Shown here: positions 27,143 through 35,324 of the stretch, in pieces
Numbering within the stretch: position 1 is the first letter of the stretch
Layout: each line of letters opens with the position of its first letter
Assembly: GCF_001280065.1 (NCBI RefSeq)
Contig: NZ_LGEA01000114.1
Span: 248,001 to 312,000 of the forward strand
Direction: 5' to 3'
From: Streptomyces sp. NRRL B-1140
Lineage (GTDB): Bacteria; Actinomycetota; Actinomycetes; Streptomycetales; Streptomycetaceae
DNA length: 64,000 nt
The notes under the pieces: generated by a model
The model's database searches: none
The model's input: only the letters and a program-made list of their open reading frames with translations
Told to the model about the DNA's origin: nothing
Program-made: the position numbers and the translations under genes

Positions 27143-28617
27143 GCGGGACGTATCTCGGTATGCCGGCGTTTCCCGAGGCGGCGCGGGCGGCCGTGGGGAA
27201 CACGACCCTGCGCGGCAATCTGCGGCACGCCACGCACACCATCCGCGCCAAGCGGGCCGCGGCCGTGGCGGAGGTCTCCGACTGGGCCGAGCTGCGCGAG
27301 GCGGGCAAGCGGATCAAGGACCACACCCTGCGCCGTCTCGACCACTACCTCGTGCAGCTGGAGGAGTCGGTGGTGGCCGCGGGCGGCGTCGTGCACTGGG
27401 CCGCCGACGCGAACGAGGCCAACGAGATCGTCACCCGGCTGGTGAAGACGACCGGCGAGTCGGAGGTCGTCAAGGTCAAGTCGATGGCCACGCAGGAGAT
27501 CGGTCTCAACGAGGCGCTGGAGGCCGCGGGCATCCACGCCTACGAGACCGATCTCGCCGAGCTGATCGTGCAGTTGGGAAAGGACCGGCCCTCGCACATC
27601 CTGGTCCCGGCCATCCACCGCAACCGGGGCGAGATCCGGGACATCTTCGCCCGTGAGATGAGCGCGTGGGGCCGCCCCGCCCCCGAGGGCCTGACCGACT
27701 CCCCGGCCGAACTCGCCGAGGCCGCCCGCCTGCACCTGCGGGAGAAGTTCCTGCGGGCCAAGGTGGGCATCTCCGGCGCCAACTTCATGGTCGCCGAGAC
27801 GGGCACCCTGGTCGTCGTGGAGTCCGAGGGCAACGGCCGGATGTGCCTGACCCTGCCCGAGACCCTGATCTCGGTCGTCGGCATCGAGAAGATCGTGCCG
27901 ACATGGCAGGACCTGGAGGTCTTCCTGCAGACACTCCCCCGCTCCTCCACGGCGGAGCGCATGAACCCGTACACGTCCACCTGGACCGGCACGACCGATC
28001 AGGACGGCCCCAGCGCCTTCCATCTGGTGCTGCTCGACAACGGCCGCACCGACACCCTCGCCGACGAGGTCGGCCGGCAGGCACTGCGCTGCATCCGCTG
28101 CTCGGCGTGCCTCAACGTGTGCCCGGTGTACGAACGTGCCGGGGGCCACGCCTACGGCTCGGTGTACCCGGGTCCGATCGGCGCGATCCTCAGTCCGCAA
28201 CTGCGGGGCACGGGCAGCGAGATCGACGCCTCGCTGCCGTACGCGTCCTCGCTGTGCGGGGCGTGCTACGAGGTGTGCCCGGTCGCCATCGACATCCCCG
28301 AGGTGCTGGTGCACCTGCGGGAGCGGGTGGTGCAGGGCGGCGAGGTCACGCGGGAGGGCAACAAGGTGGTGCTGCGGCCCGCGAAGGGGCATGCCGCCGA
28401 GCGGGCGGCGATGCGCGCGGCACGCTGGGCGTTCACGCACGCGGGGGCGCTGCGCACCGGCCAGCGCGCCGCCTCCCGGACCCGCCGCTTCCATCCGCGG
28501 ACGCTGCCCGGACCGGGCCGGGCCTGGAGCGGGACCCGGGATCTGCCGCCGGTGCCCGCCGAACCGTTCCGGGACTGGTGGCAGCGGACTCACGGCGGGA
28601 AGGACGGGGACAGGTGA
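27139..28617 (+). CDS. lutB: L-lactate utilisation Fe-S protein LutB
   Basis: 492 residues. An N-terminal LUD-type domain (about 60-290) is followed by two [4Fe-4S] motifs, CIRCSACLNVCPVYE and CGACYEVCP, and a charged tail with an RDWW block. It is the electron-transfer subunit of LutABC. Starts by ATGA overlap with lutA. Confidence 0.93.
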   Translation: MSGTYLGMPAFPEAARAAVGNTTLRGNLRHATHTIRAKRAAAVAEVSDWAELREAGKRIKDHTLRRLDHYLVQLEESVVAAGGVVHWAADANEANEIVTRLVKTTGESEVVKVKSMATQEIGLNEALEAAGIHAYETDLAELIVQLGKDRPSHILVPAIHRNRGEIRDIFAREMSAWGRPAPEGLTDSPAELAEAARLHLREKFLRAKVGISGANFMVAETGTLVVVESEGNGRMCLTLPETLISVVGIEKIVPTWQDLEVFLQTLPRSSTAERMNPYTSTWTGTTDQDGPSAFHLVLLDNGRTDTLADEVGRQALRCIRCSACLNVCPVYERAGGHAYGSVYPGPIGAILSPQLRGTGSEIDASLPYASSLCGACYEVCPVAIDIPEVLVHLRERVVQGGEVTREGNKVVLRPAKGHAAERAAMRAARWAFTHAGALRTGQRAASRTRRFHPRTLPGPGRAWSGTRDLPPVPAEPFRDWWQRTHGGKDGDR

Positions 28618-29249
28618 ACAGCAGGGAACGGATCCTGGGGCGGGTGCGGCGTGCGCTCGCGGACGCACCGGCCGATGAGGCGCCGATCGCGCGGGACTAC
28701 CTGCGCGAGCACGGGCAGCGGACCGTCGCGGAGACGGTGGAGCTGCTCGCCGGGAACCTGGCGGACTACCGGGCGCTCGTGCACCGCACGGACGCCGGCG
28801 GGCTGGCCGCCCTGATCGCGGGGCTGCTGGAGCGACACGGGTCGGCGTCGGTGCTGGTGCCGCCCGGGCTGGACGAGGAGTGGCTGGCGGCGACCGGGGT
28901 GACGCGGGTGCCCGACCGGGCCGAGAGCACCCCGGACGAACTGGACCGGGTGGACAGTGTGGTGACCGCCTGTGCGGTCGCGATCGCCGAGACCGGCACG
29001 ATCGTGCTGGACGGCTCGCCCGACCAGGGCCGCCGCCGCATCACCCTCGTCCCCGACCACCACATCTGTGTGGTGCGGGTGCCCCGCCAGGTCGTGTCGT
29101 CCGTGCCGCAAGGGCTCGAGCGCCTCGATCCGGCGCGCCCGTTGACGTGGATCTCCGGGCCGTCGGCGACCAGTGACATCGAACTGGACCGCGTCGAGGG
29201 GGTGCACGGTCCGCGCACCCTGGAGGTGATCCTGGTCGGCGAGGACTGA
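28614..29249 (+). CDS. lutC: L-lactate utilisation protein LutC
   Basis: 211-residue LUD-domain protein (AIAETGTIVLDGS, RRITLVPDHHICVV, ATSDIELDRVEGVHGPRTLEVI). Third subunit of the lactate oxidase complex. GTG 28614 overlaps the lutB stop (GTGA), so lutABC are translationally coupled. Confidence 0.93.
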   Translation: MNSRERILGRVRRALADAPADEAPIARDYLREHGQRTVAETVELLAGNLADYRALVHRTDAGGLAALIAGLLERHGSASVLVPPGLDEEWLAATGVTRVPDRAESTPDELDRVDSVVTACAVAIAETGTIVLDGSPDQGRRRITLVPDHHICVVRVPRQVVSSVPQGLERLDPARPLTWISGPSATSDIELDRVEGVHGPRTLEVILVGED

Positions 29250-29267
29250 TCCCCGCCTCCGGGCCCG

Positions 29268-29296
29268 GGGCAGGATCGAGTCGCCGCCTCCTGCCC
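29268..29296. terminator. Bidirectional hairpin between lutC and a TetR gene
   Basis: GGGCAGGA (29268-29275) and TCCTGCCC (29289-29296) form a perfect 8-bp stem with a 13-nt loop in the 49-bp gap between convergent genes. It could terminate both. Confidence 0.5.
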
Positions 29297-29298
29297 TG

Positions 29299-29871
29299 TC
29301 AGCGCGTGCCGGAGGCGCCCAGCAGGGCGGTCACGGTCGTCGTGGTCAGGCCGTCCAGCGTCTCGATCCCGGCCCCGGCCCGGGCGCTGGCCCCGTCGAA
29401 GACGAGCATCAGCTGACGGGCGAGCAACTCCGGATCGTGTGCCCCACCCTCGGCCGCTTGCGTACGGAAGAAGCCCAGCAGCCACTCCTTGGCTCCGCGG
29501 GCGACGGCGCTCGCCGGGTGCTCGGGGTCCTTCAGCTCGACCAGCGCGGCGAGATAGGGGCAGCCGCGGTACGCGGGCCCGGCCGAGGCCTTCTCCAGCC
29601 GTTCGAAGACGTGCAGGATCCTCGCGCGGGGGCTGCCGGTCTCCTCCCGCGGTCCGGGCGCCAGCCGCTCCTCGTATGCCGGCAGCTGCCGGGCCAGGCT
29701 CGCCGCCAGGACCTCGTCCTTGCTTCCGAAGAGCTGGTACATGGACCGCTTGGAGACTCCGGCGCTGCGGCACAGCGTCTCGACGCCGAGGGAGACGCCC
29801 TCGCGGTAGAACAGCTCGCCCGCCGCGTCGAGGAGCCGGTCCCGGGTGGACGCCTTGTCGGTTGTGGCCAT
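29299..29871 (-). CDS. TetR-family regulator with shared operator
   Basis: 190 residues; helix-turn-helix TLCRSAGVSKRSMYQLFGSKDEVL and a TetR C-terminal domain. The palindrome AAACCGATCGGTTT lies upstream and recurs twice before the dehydrogenase gene at 32935, so it probably controls itself and that gene. The start appears leaderless: TACTCT ends 6 nt before the ATG and there is no ribosome-binding site. Confidence 0.87.
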   Translation of the reverse strand: MATTDKASTRDRLLDAAGELFYREGVSLGVETLCRSAGVSKRSMYQLFGSKDEVLAASLARQLPAYEERLAPGPREETGSPRARILHVFERLEKASAGPAYRGCPYLAALVELKDPEHPASAVARGAKEWLLGFFRTQAAEGGAHDPELLARQLMLVFDGASARAGAGIETLDGLTTTTVTALLGASGTR

Positions 29872-29903
29872 AGGGGGAGAGTAGCGCGCCGCGCCCCTGC
29901 GGG

Positions 29904-29917
29904 AAACCGATCGGTTT
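29904..29917. promoter_or_regulatory. TetR operator, site 1
   Basis: Perfect 14-bp palindrome AAACCGATCGGTTT, 32 bp upstream of the TetR start. Identical cores occur at 32962-32975 and 32993-33006. The sharing identifies it as the TetR protein's operator with good confidence. Confidence 0.75.
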
Positions 29918-29944
29918 TGCCGTCGGTCCCGGGCGGGAATCCCG

Positions 29945-29973
29945 TGACAGCGTGGGTGAACAAGCGCTTAGAT
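29945..29973 (+). promoter_or_regulatory. Promoter of the MoxR/VWA operon
   Basis: TGACAG, 17-bp spacer, TTAGAT. Transcription would begin near 29980, leaving a leader of about 38 nt that contains the GGAGG ribosome-binding site. Confidence 0.45.
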
Positions 29974-30017
29974 AGTGCCCTGCCCGTCCACACCCGCCGC
30001 CGTCCTGGAGGCCACCG

Positions 30018-30875
30018 TTGTTCACATCCGTCGACGACGTCTCCGCGCGCCTCGCCGAGACCGGCTACCTCGCCTCCCCCGCGGTCGCCACGACCGTCTT
30101 CCTCGCCGACCGCCTCGGCAAGCCGCTCCTGGTGGAGGGCCCGGCCGGCGTCGGCAAGACGGAGCTCGCCAAGGCCGTCGCCGAGGTGGCCGGAGCCCGG
30201 CTTGTGCGCCTGCAGTGCTACGAGGGGGTCGACGAGTCCCGGGCGCTGTACGAGTGGAACCACGCCAAGCAGCTCCTGCGCATCAGCGCGGGCCGCGACG
30301 AGACGTGGGACGAGGCCCGTACGGACATCTTCAGCGAGGAGTTCCTCCTCACCCGGCCCCTGCTGACCGCGATCCGCGGCGACGATCCGAAGGTGCTGCT
30401 GATCGACGAGACCGACAAGGCCGACGTCGAGGTGGAGGGCCTGCTGCTGGAGGTGCTCAGCGACTTCCAGGTGACCGTGCCCGAACTGGGCACCATCACC
30501 GCGACGCGCCGGCCCTTCGTCGTCCTCACCTCCAACGCCAGCCGGGAGCTGTCCGAGGCGCTGCGCCGTCGCTGCCTCTTCCTGCACATCGGCTTCCCCG
30601 ACGAGGAGCTGGAGCGCCGGATCGTGCGGCTGAAGGTGCCGGGGCTCGACGAGACACTGGCCCGCTCGGTCGTCCGGGTCGTGGGTGCGCTGCGGGCGAT
30701 GGACCTGCGCAAGGTGCCGTCGGTCGCCGAGACCGTCGACTGGGCGCACACCCTGCTCGCGCTCGGCGCCGAGTCGCTGGAGGAGACCGTCGTGCGGGCC
30801 ACGCTCGGCGTGCTCCTCAAGCATCAGGACGACGTCCTCAAGGCGTCCGCCAAGCTCGACCTGGACGCCCTGTGA
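30018..30875 (+). CDS. MoxR-type AAA+ ATPase
   Basis: 285 residues. Walker A GPAGVGKTELAKAVAE (about 41), Walker B VLLIDETDKAD (about 132) and the sensor region VVLTSNASRELSEALRRRC are present. MoxR ATPases act as chaperones that insert cofactors or remodel complexes together with a VWA-domain partner, which is the next gene (GTGA overlap). TTG 30018 is the start, with GGAGG 7 bp upstream. The target complex is not encoded here. Confidence 0.9.
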   Translation: MFTSVDDVSARLAETGYLASPAVATTVFLADRLGKPLLVEGPAGVGKTELAKAVAEVAGARLVRLQCYEGVDESRALYEWNHAKQLLRISAGRDETWDEARTDIFSEEFLLTRPLLTAIRGDDPKVLLIDETDKADVEVEGLLLEVLSDFQVTVPELGTITATRRPFVVLTSNASRELSEALRRRCLFLHIGFPDEELERRIVRLKVPGLDETLARSVVRVVGALRAMDLRKVPSVAETVDWAHTLLALGAESLEETVVRATLGVLLKHQDDVLKASAKLDLDAL

Positions 30876-32230
30876 CCACGTCGGCAGGCGTCGCCGAGCG
30901 GCTGACGTCGCTGGTCGGGGCGCTGCGTGCGCACGGGGTGCGGATCGGCACCGGCGAGACGGTCGACGCGGCACGGGCGGTCGCGGAACTCGGCCTCGCG
31001 GACCGTGAGCTGCTGCGCGAGGGACTCGCGGCGACGCTGCTGCACGGGCCCGCGCAGCGGCAGGTGTTCGACCCGGTCTTCGATCTGTACTTCCCGCGCG
31101 GTGTCGGCGGCCCGGGGCAGCGGGCGGCGGGCCGCGAGGACCTGCGGGACCGGCTGGCCGACGCGCTGGCCGCCGACGACCGGGAGATGCTGGGCCGGCT
31201 GGCGATCGAGGCGGTCGACGGCTTCGGCGGCTACGGTGCCTCGCCGGAGTCGGACGGCTGGTCGTCGTACCAGGCACTCGAACGGCTGCGGCCGCAGACA
31301 CTGCTGGCCCGGGTGCGGGACACCGTCCGGGGGCAGGGCGGCGACACGGGGTTCGCGGACCGGCTGCTGGAGGACGAGATCCGGCGGCGCATCGACGCCT
31401 TCCGCGCCCTGGTGGCCGCTGAGGCGAGGCGGCGGGTCGCCGAGCGGCGCGGCCGGGACGAGATCGCCCGGCGGGCGGTGGCCCCGACCGCGGACCGGGT
31501 CGACTTCCTGTTCGCCGGTCAGGACCGGCTCGCCGAGCTGCGCCGGACGGTGCAGCCCCTGGCCCGCAAGCTCGCGACCCGGCTGGCCGCCCGGCGCCGT
31601 CGCGCTTCCCGGGGTGCGATCGATCTGCGGCGGACCTTGCGCGGCTCGCTGTCGACGGGCGGAGTGCCGATGAAGCCGGTGCTGCGCGCACGGCGTCCCG
31701 CCCGCCCCGAACTCGTGCTGCTGTGCGACGTGTCGGGGTCGGTCTCCGGCTTCTCCGATTTCACGATGCTGCTGGTGCAGGCGCTGCACGACCAGTTCAG
31801 CAAGGTGCGTGTGTTCGCCTTCGTCAACCGGATCGACGAGGTCACCGGGCTGCTGGAGCACGGGCGGGCCGACCCGGAGGGGCTGGGCACCCGCATCCAG
31901 GCGGAGGCGGCCGTCACGGGCTATCACGGAAGCAGTGACTACGGCATGGCTCTGGGCGAGTTCGCCGAGCGGTACGCGGACGCGGCCGGTTCCCGCACGA
32001 CGGTGTTCGTCCTCGGTGACGCCCGGACGAACCGGAGCGACCCGAATCTGCCCGCCCTGCGGCAGATCGCCGAGCGCGCCCGCCGCGTCCACTGGCTGAA
32101 CCCCGAGCAGCGCTCCCGGTGGGGCACGGGCGACTCCGTCGCGCCCGCCTACGCCGAGCTGGTCGACATGCACGAGTGCCGTAACGCCCGGCAGTTGAGC
32201 GCACTGGTGGCCCGGCTGCTGCCGGTGTGA
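30872..32230 (+). CDS. CoxE-like VWA-domain protein
   Basis: 452 residues. A helical N-terminal half precedes a von Willebrand A domain (about 275-450) with the MIDAS motif DVSGSVSG and later HGSSDYG. It is the metal-binding partner of the MoxR ATPase encoded just upstream. CoxE/CoxD pairs mature molybdenum hydroxylases, but no such enzyme is in the window. Its stop codon directly abuts that of the convergent dehydrogenase gene. Confidence 0.87.
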   Translation: MTTSAGVAERLTSLVGALRAHGVRIGTGETVDAARAVAELGLADRELLREGLAATLLHGPAQRQVFDPVFDLYFPRGVGGPGQRAAGREDLRDRLADALAADDREMLGRLAIEAVDGFGGYGASPESDGWSSYQALERLRPQTLLARVRDTVRGQGGDTGFADRLLEDEIRRRIDAFRALVAAEARRRVAERRGRDEIARRAVAPTADRVDFLFAGQDRLAELRRTVQPLARKLATRLAARRRRASRGAIDLRRTLRGSLSTGGVPMKPVLRARRPARPELVLLCDVSGSVSGFSDFTMLLVQALHDQFSKVRVFAFVNRIDEVTGLLEHGRADPEGLGTRIQAEAAVTGYHGSSDYGMALGEFAERYADAAGSRTTVFVLGDARTNRSDPNLPALRQIAERARRVHWLNPEQRSRWGTGDSVAPAYAELVDMHECRNARQLSALVARLLPV

Positions 32231-32935
32231 TCAGACGGCGGCGAGCTGCGGGTAGAGGGCGGCCGGGTCGGCCGCGAGACCGGCCTTCACCTGCCGTGAG
32301 ACGTCGTCCGCCAGGACCTCGTAGGCGCCGGACGCGATGCCGTCGAGGGCCTGGGCGGCGACGGAGCGGGCCGAGGACTTGGGGGCGTCGACCCCGGCGG
32401 TCATGTCCGTGTCGACATAGCCGACGTGGAGGCCGGTGACGTCGATCCCGCGCGGCTTCAGGTCCAGGCGCAGTGAGTTGGTCTGCGACCAGAACGCGGC
32501 TTTGGAGGCGCTGTAGGACCCGGCCAGGCCGATCCAGGACAGCACTGAGTGGACGTTGAGGATGTGGCCGCCGCCGTTGCGCTCGATGACGGGGACGAAG
32601 GCCCGGGTCACCAGGAGCGGCCCGTAGAAGTTGGTCTCGAACTCGCGCCGGACGTCGTCGACGGGCGAGTCGAGGAAATTCGCGTTCACCGAGGCGCCGG
32701 CGTTGTTGATCAGCAGGGTGACGTCCCCGGCCTGCTCGGCCGCCGCGGCGACGGACGCGGGGTCGGTCACCTCCAGGGCCACCGGCACGGCGTCAGGGTG
32801 CGTGACGGCGCGCGGGTCGCGGGCGGTGGCGTACACCTTGCGCGCGCCCCGCTCGTACAGGGCCTCGACCAGCGCCCGTCCGATGCCCCGGCTGCCTCCG
32901 GTGACCAGGGCGACGGAACCTTCGATGGCGGTCAT
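32231..32935 (-). CDS. Short-chain dehydrogenase/reductase
   Basis: 234 residues of classical SDR type: TGGSRGIGRAL cofactor motif, NNAGASV, catalytic Ser in LNVHSVLSW and YSASK. It is NAD(P)-dependent; the substrate is unknown. ATG 32935 has GGGAG upstream. Two copies of the TetR palindrome lie 25-71 bp before it, 31 bp apart centre to centre, so expression is probably tightly repressed by the TetR protein at 29299-29871. Confidence 0.88.
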   Translation of the reverse strand: MTAIEGSVALVTGGSRGIGRALVEALYERGARKVYATARDPRAVTHPDAVPVALEVTDPASVAAAAEQAGDVTLLINNAGASVNANFLDSPVDDVRREFETNFYGPLLVTRAFVPVIERNGGGHILNVHSVLSWIGLAGSYSASKAAFWSQTNSLRLDLKPRGIDVTGLHVGYVDTDMTAGVDAPKSSARSVAAQALDGIASGAYEVLADDVSRQVKAGLAADPAALYPQLAAV

Positions 32936-32959
32936 GGGATCTCCCTTGTCGCACAACTT

Positions 32960-33006
32960 GGAAACCGATCGGTTTCCCGTGTCGGGAAGCGTAAACCGAT
33001 CGGTTT
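32960..33006. promoter_or_regulatory. TetR operators, sites 2 and 3
   Basis: Site 2 (32960-32977) is a perfect 18-bp palindrome, GGAAACCGATCGGTTTCC. Site 3 (32993-33006) is AAACCGATCGGTTT. Centres are 31 bp apart, about three helical turns, allowing two dimers on the same DNA face. Confidence 0.78.
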
Positions 33007-33063
33007 CCATGGGCAAGGGAAGCCGGCTGGCCGGTCCGAAGGAGGTGGAGGTGAGAGGCCGCG

Positions 33064-33423
33064 TCAGTCCTTCTTGGCGTACTCCTTGGCCATGCTCCCG
33101 GCGAAGTCGTACACCACGCACTGCTCGTCGCCGACGACCCAGGCGTCGTGGCCGGGCGCGCAGACGAACACGTCGCCGGGTCCCACTTCGCTCTCCGCGC
33201 CGTCGTCCATGCGGATGTGCATACGGCCCGAGACGACATAGCCGTTGTGGTGGATCCGGCAGCTGTCCGTCCCCGCGATCGGGGCCACGGACTCGGACCA
33301 GCGCCAGCCCGGTTCGAAGGTGGCCACGGCGAAGTCCAGTCCCGTCATGTGGACGGCTTCCAGGTGGCCTCGGGGGTAGTCGCGCCGCTCGTCCGGCTTG
33401 TCGAGCGTCTTCACTTCAAGCAT
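33064..33423 (-). CDS. Cupin-domain protein
   Basis: 119-residue small cupin. The barrel motifs are visible as DSCRIHHNGYVVSGRMHIRM and GPGDVFVCAPGHDAWVVGD, with His and Glu metal ligands partly conserved. It could be a small-molecule-binding or simple enzymatic cupin. GAGGAGGAG precedes the ATG. Located 60 bp after a dehydratase-like gene, probably co-transcribed. Confidence 0.8.
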   Translation of the reverse strand: MLEVKTLDKPDERRDYPRGHLEAVHMTGLDFAVATFEPGWRWSESVAPIAGTDSCRIHHNGYVVSGRMHIRMDDGAESEVGPGDVFVCAPGHDAWVVGDEQCVVYDFAGSMAKEYAKKD

Positions 33424-33483
33424 GACGCTCCTCCTCGGTGAGGGTTTGCTTCCATCGTCCGTCCGCCCCGCGGGCAGCGCCAT

Positions 33484-34461
33484 TCAGGGGGTGAGGCCGC
33501 AGAGCTCGGCGAAGCGTCCGGCGTCGATGTTGCCGCCGGAGACGACGACGCCGACGCGAGGGGGAAGCGGGCCCGCCCGGCCGGTGAGCAGCGCGGCCAG
33601 CGGGGTGGCGCCGCTCGGCTCGACGACGATCTTCAGACGCTCGAAGGCGAAACGCATCGCGTCCCGGATCTCGTCGTCGGTGACCAGGACGACCTCGTCG
33701 AGGAGTCGCCGGTTGACCGAGAAGGTCAGCTCGCCCGGGGTGTGCAGGGCCTGGCCGTCGGCGATGGTGTGCGGGACGGGGATACTGACGCGCCGGCCGG
33801 CTTCCATCGAGCGCTTGGTGTCGTCCCCGGCCTCCGGTTCGACACCGACGGTGCGGACGCGGGGGCACAGCCCCTTGACCGCCGTGGCACTGCCGGCCAT
33901 CAGCCCGCCGCCGCCGACCGGCGTCAGCAGCGCGTCCAGCTCCCCCACCTCTTCGACGAGTTCGAGAGCGGCCGTGCCCTGCCCGGCCATGACGTGCGGA
34001 TGCTCGTAGGGCGGGACGAGGGCGAGGCCGCGCTCGGCGGCGAGGGCCTCGGCGAGGGCGACCCGGTCTCCGGTGTAGCGGTCGTACGTGACGATCTCGG
34101 CGCCGTAGCCCGCGGTGGCGGCCCGCTTCGAGGGCGGGGCGTCCTCCGGCATGACGATGACGGCGGTGGTGCCCAGCTCCCGGGCGGCCAGGGCGACGGC
34201 CTGGGCGTGGTTGCCGGAGGAGTAGGCGGCGATGCCCCGGGACAACTGCTCGGGGGTGAGGCGGGATGCGGCGTTGTAGGCGCCGCGGAACTTGAAGGCG
34301 CCCACGCGCTGGAAGTTCTCGCACTTGAGGAAGACCTCGGCTCCGGCGAGCGCGTCCAGGCTGCGGGAGCGCAGCACGGGGGTGCGGTGGGCGACGCCCT
34401 TGAGGCGGGCGGCGGCGTCCCGGACGTCGTCGAGGGTGACCGGCGGGGTGGTGGTCGTCAC
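33484..34461 (-). CDS. Threonine dehydratase-like PLP enzyme
   Basis: 325 residues, fold-type II PLP enzyme. The cofactor lysine is in FKFRGAYN, with SSGNHAQAVA and the glycine-rich phosphate loop PVGGGGLMAG. No regulatory ACT domain, so it resembles catabolic threonine/serine dehydratase or threo-3-hydroxyaspartate ammonia-lyase. GTG 34461 has GGAGG upstream and overlaps the regulator stop (GTGA). Coupling to a YheO-type regulator suggests amino-acid catabolism. Confidence 0.85.
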   Translation of the reverse strand: MTTTTPPVTLDDVRDAAARLKGVAHRTPVLRSRSLDALAGAEVFLKCENFQRVGAFKFRGAYNAASRLTPEQLSRGIAAYSSGNHAQAVALAARELGTTAVIVMPEDAPPSKRAATAGYGAEIVTYDRYTGDRVALAEALAAERGLALVPPYEHPHVMAGQGTAALELVEEVGELDALLTPVGGGGLMAGSATAVKGLCPRVRTVGVEPEAGDDTKRSMEAGRRVSIPVPHTIADGQALHTPGELTFSVNRRLLDEVVLVTDDEIRDAMRFAFERLKIVVEPSGATPLAALLTGRAGPLPPRVGVVVSGGNIDAGRFAELCGLTP

Positions 34462-35141
34462 GCGGATCCTCCGGTGGGAGTGTCGTGGGCGGCCCGGGCC
34501 CGGGACAGGTAGTTGTAGGCGGAGGCGCGGGAGATGCCGAGCCGGGAGGCGACCTGTTCGACGGCGCCGCGCACGGCGAAGACCCCGCGGGCGTCCAGGC
34601 CGCCGAACAGCTCCACACGTTCCGCGCGGTCGAGCTCCGCCCAACTGCCCGGCTGCTGCGAGCGGTGGGCGTCGACGAGGGCGTCGACCACGGAGTCGAT
34701 GTCGTTGCCGAAGGTGGTCGTCGGGAGCTCCGCCGGAGCGACGGCACCGGCTCCGGCGAGGGCGCCGAGCAGGTCGTGGACCTGCGTGAGCGCGCCGACG
34801 TCCACGTTGACGCAGAGGGCGCCGAACACGGCTCCCGTGGAGTCCCGCAGCACGATCGTGGAGGACTTCGTCACCGTGCCGTTGCGGGTGCGGGTGACGT
34901 AGTTCAGTTCGTCGGACGCCCCGTCGCCGCGGGCGAGGACGCGCATGCCGATCTCGCTCATCGCGCCGCCGACCGTGCGCCCGGTCACCGCTCCGGCCAC
35001 CGCGACCACCGAGTGCTCCGGATCCCGGTAGTCGTGCAGCACGACGTCGCAGACCGGCCCGAAGGTGGCGGCGATCCCGTCCACGACGGGTTTCAGTGCG
35101 GCGAGGATCGCGTCCCGCTCGGCGTTCGGATCATTGCCCAT
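34458..35141 (-). CDS. YheO-like PAS/HTH regulator
   Basis: 227 residues. N-terminal YheO-like PAS domain (about 10-125, GPVCDVVLHDYRDPEHSVVAVAG) and C-terminal helix-turn-helix (RGAVEQVASRLGISRASAYNYLSRAR). Related DauR-type proteins regulate D-amino-acid or hydroxyamino-acid catabolism; here the regulated gene is probably the overlapping dehydratase. ATG 35141 has GAGAGGGG upstream. Confidence 0.83.
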   Translation of the reverse strand: MGNDPNAERDAILAALKPVVDGIAATFGPVCDVVLHDYRDPEHSVVAVAGAVTGRTVGGAMSEIGMRVLARGDGASDELNYVTRTRNGTVTKSSTIVLRDSTGAVFGALCVNVDVGALTQVHDLLGALAGAGAVAPAELPTTTFGNDIDSVVDALVDAHRSQQPGSWAELDRAERVELFGGLDARGVFAVRGAVEQVASRLGISRASAYNYLSRARAAHDTPTGGSA

Positions 35142-35176
35142 GCCCACCCCTCTCACACGTACCACCTTAGACCAGA

Positions 35177-35203
35177 AGTCCAGCACTTGGATGGGCAGTC
35201 CAG
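35177..35203. promoter_or_regulatory. Direct repeat AGTCCAG upstream of the YheO-type regulator
   Basis: AGTCCAG occurs at 35177-35183 and 35197-35203, exactly 20 bp apart (two helical turns). The spacing and position suggest an activator or autoregulatory site. Confidence 0.35.
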
Positions 35204-35217
35204 AAATCACCAACAGT

Positions 35218-35232
35218 TGGCAATGGTTTTCA
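35218..35232. promoter_or_regulatory. Zur-like box before the zinc ABC importer
   Basis: TGGCAATGGTTTTCA matches 12 of 15 positions of the actinobacterial Zur box (TGAAAATGATTTTCA). A weaker match, TGACATTCATTCCCA, lies at 35258-35272. It predicts zinc-dependent repression of the downstream transport operon. Confidence 0.6.
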
Positions 35233-35324
35233 CATGACTTCGACCGCAAGCCGCTTCTGACATTCATTCCCATCTAGCGTGATGCCTGCCGATGACCTTT
35301 GTGCACGTCCGTCCTGGAGGAGCC

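Noticed and set aside
29532..31691. A 719-codon minus-strand open frame
   Set aside because: Covers the MoxR and VWA genes on the wrong strand; its Arg/Pro/Ala-rich composition indicates a shadow.
35258..35272. A second Zur box before the zinc importer
   Set aside because: Only 10 of 15 positions match, so it is mentioned but not listed as a separate feature.
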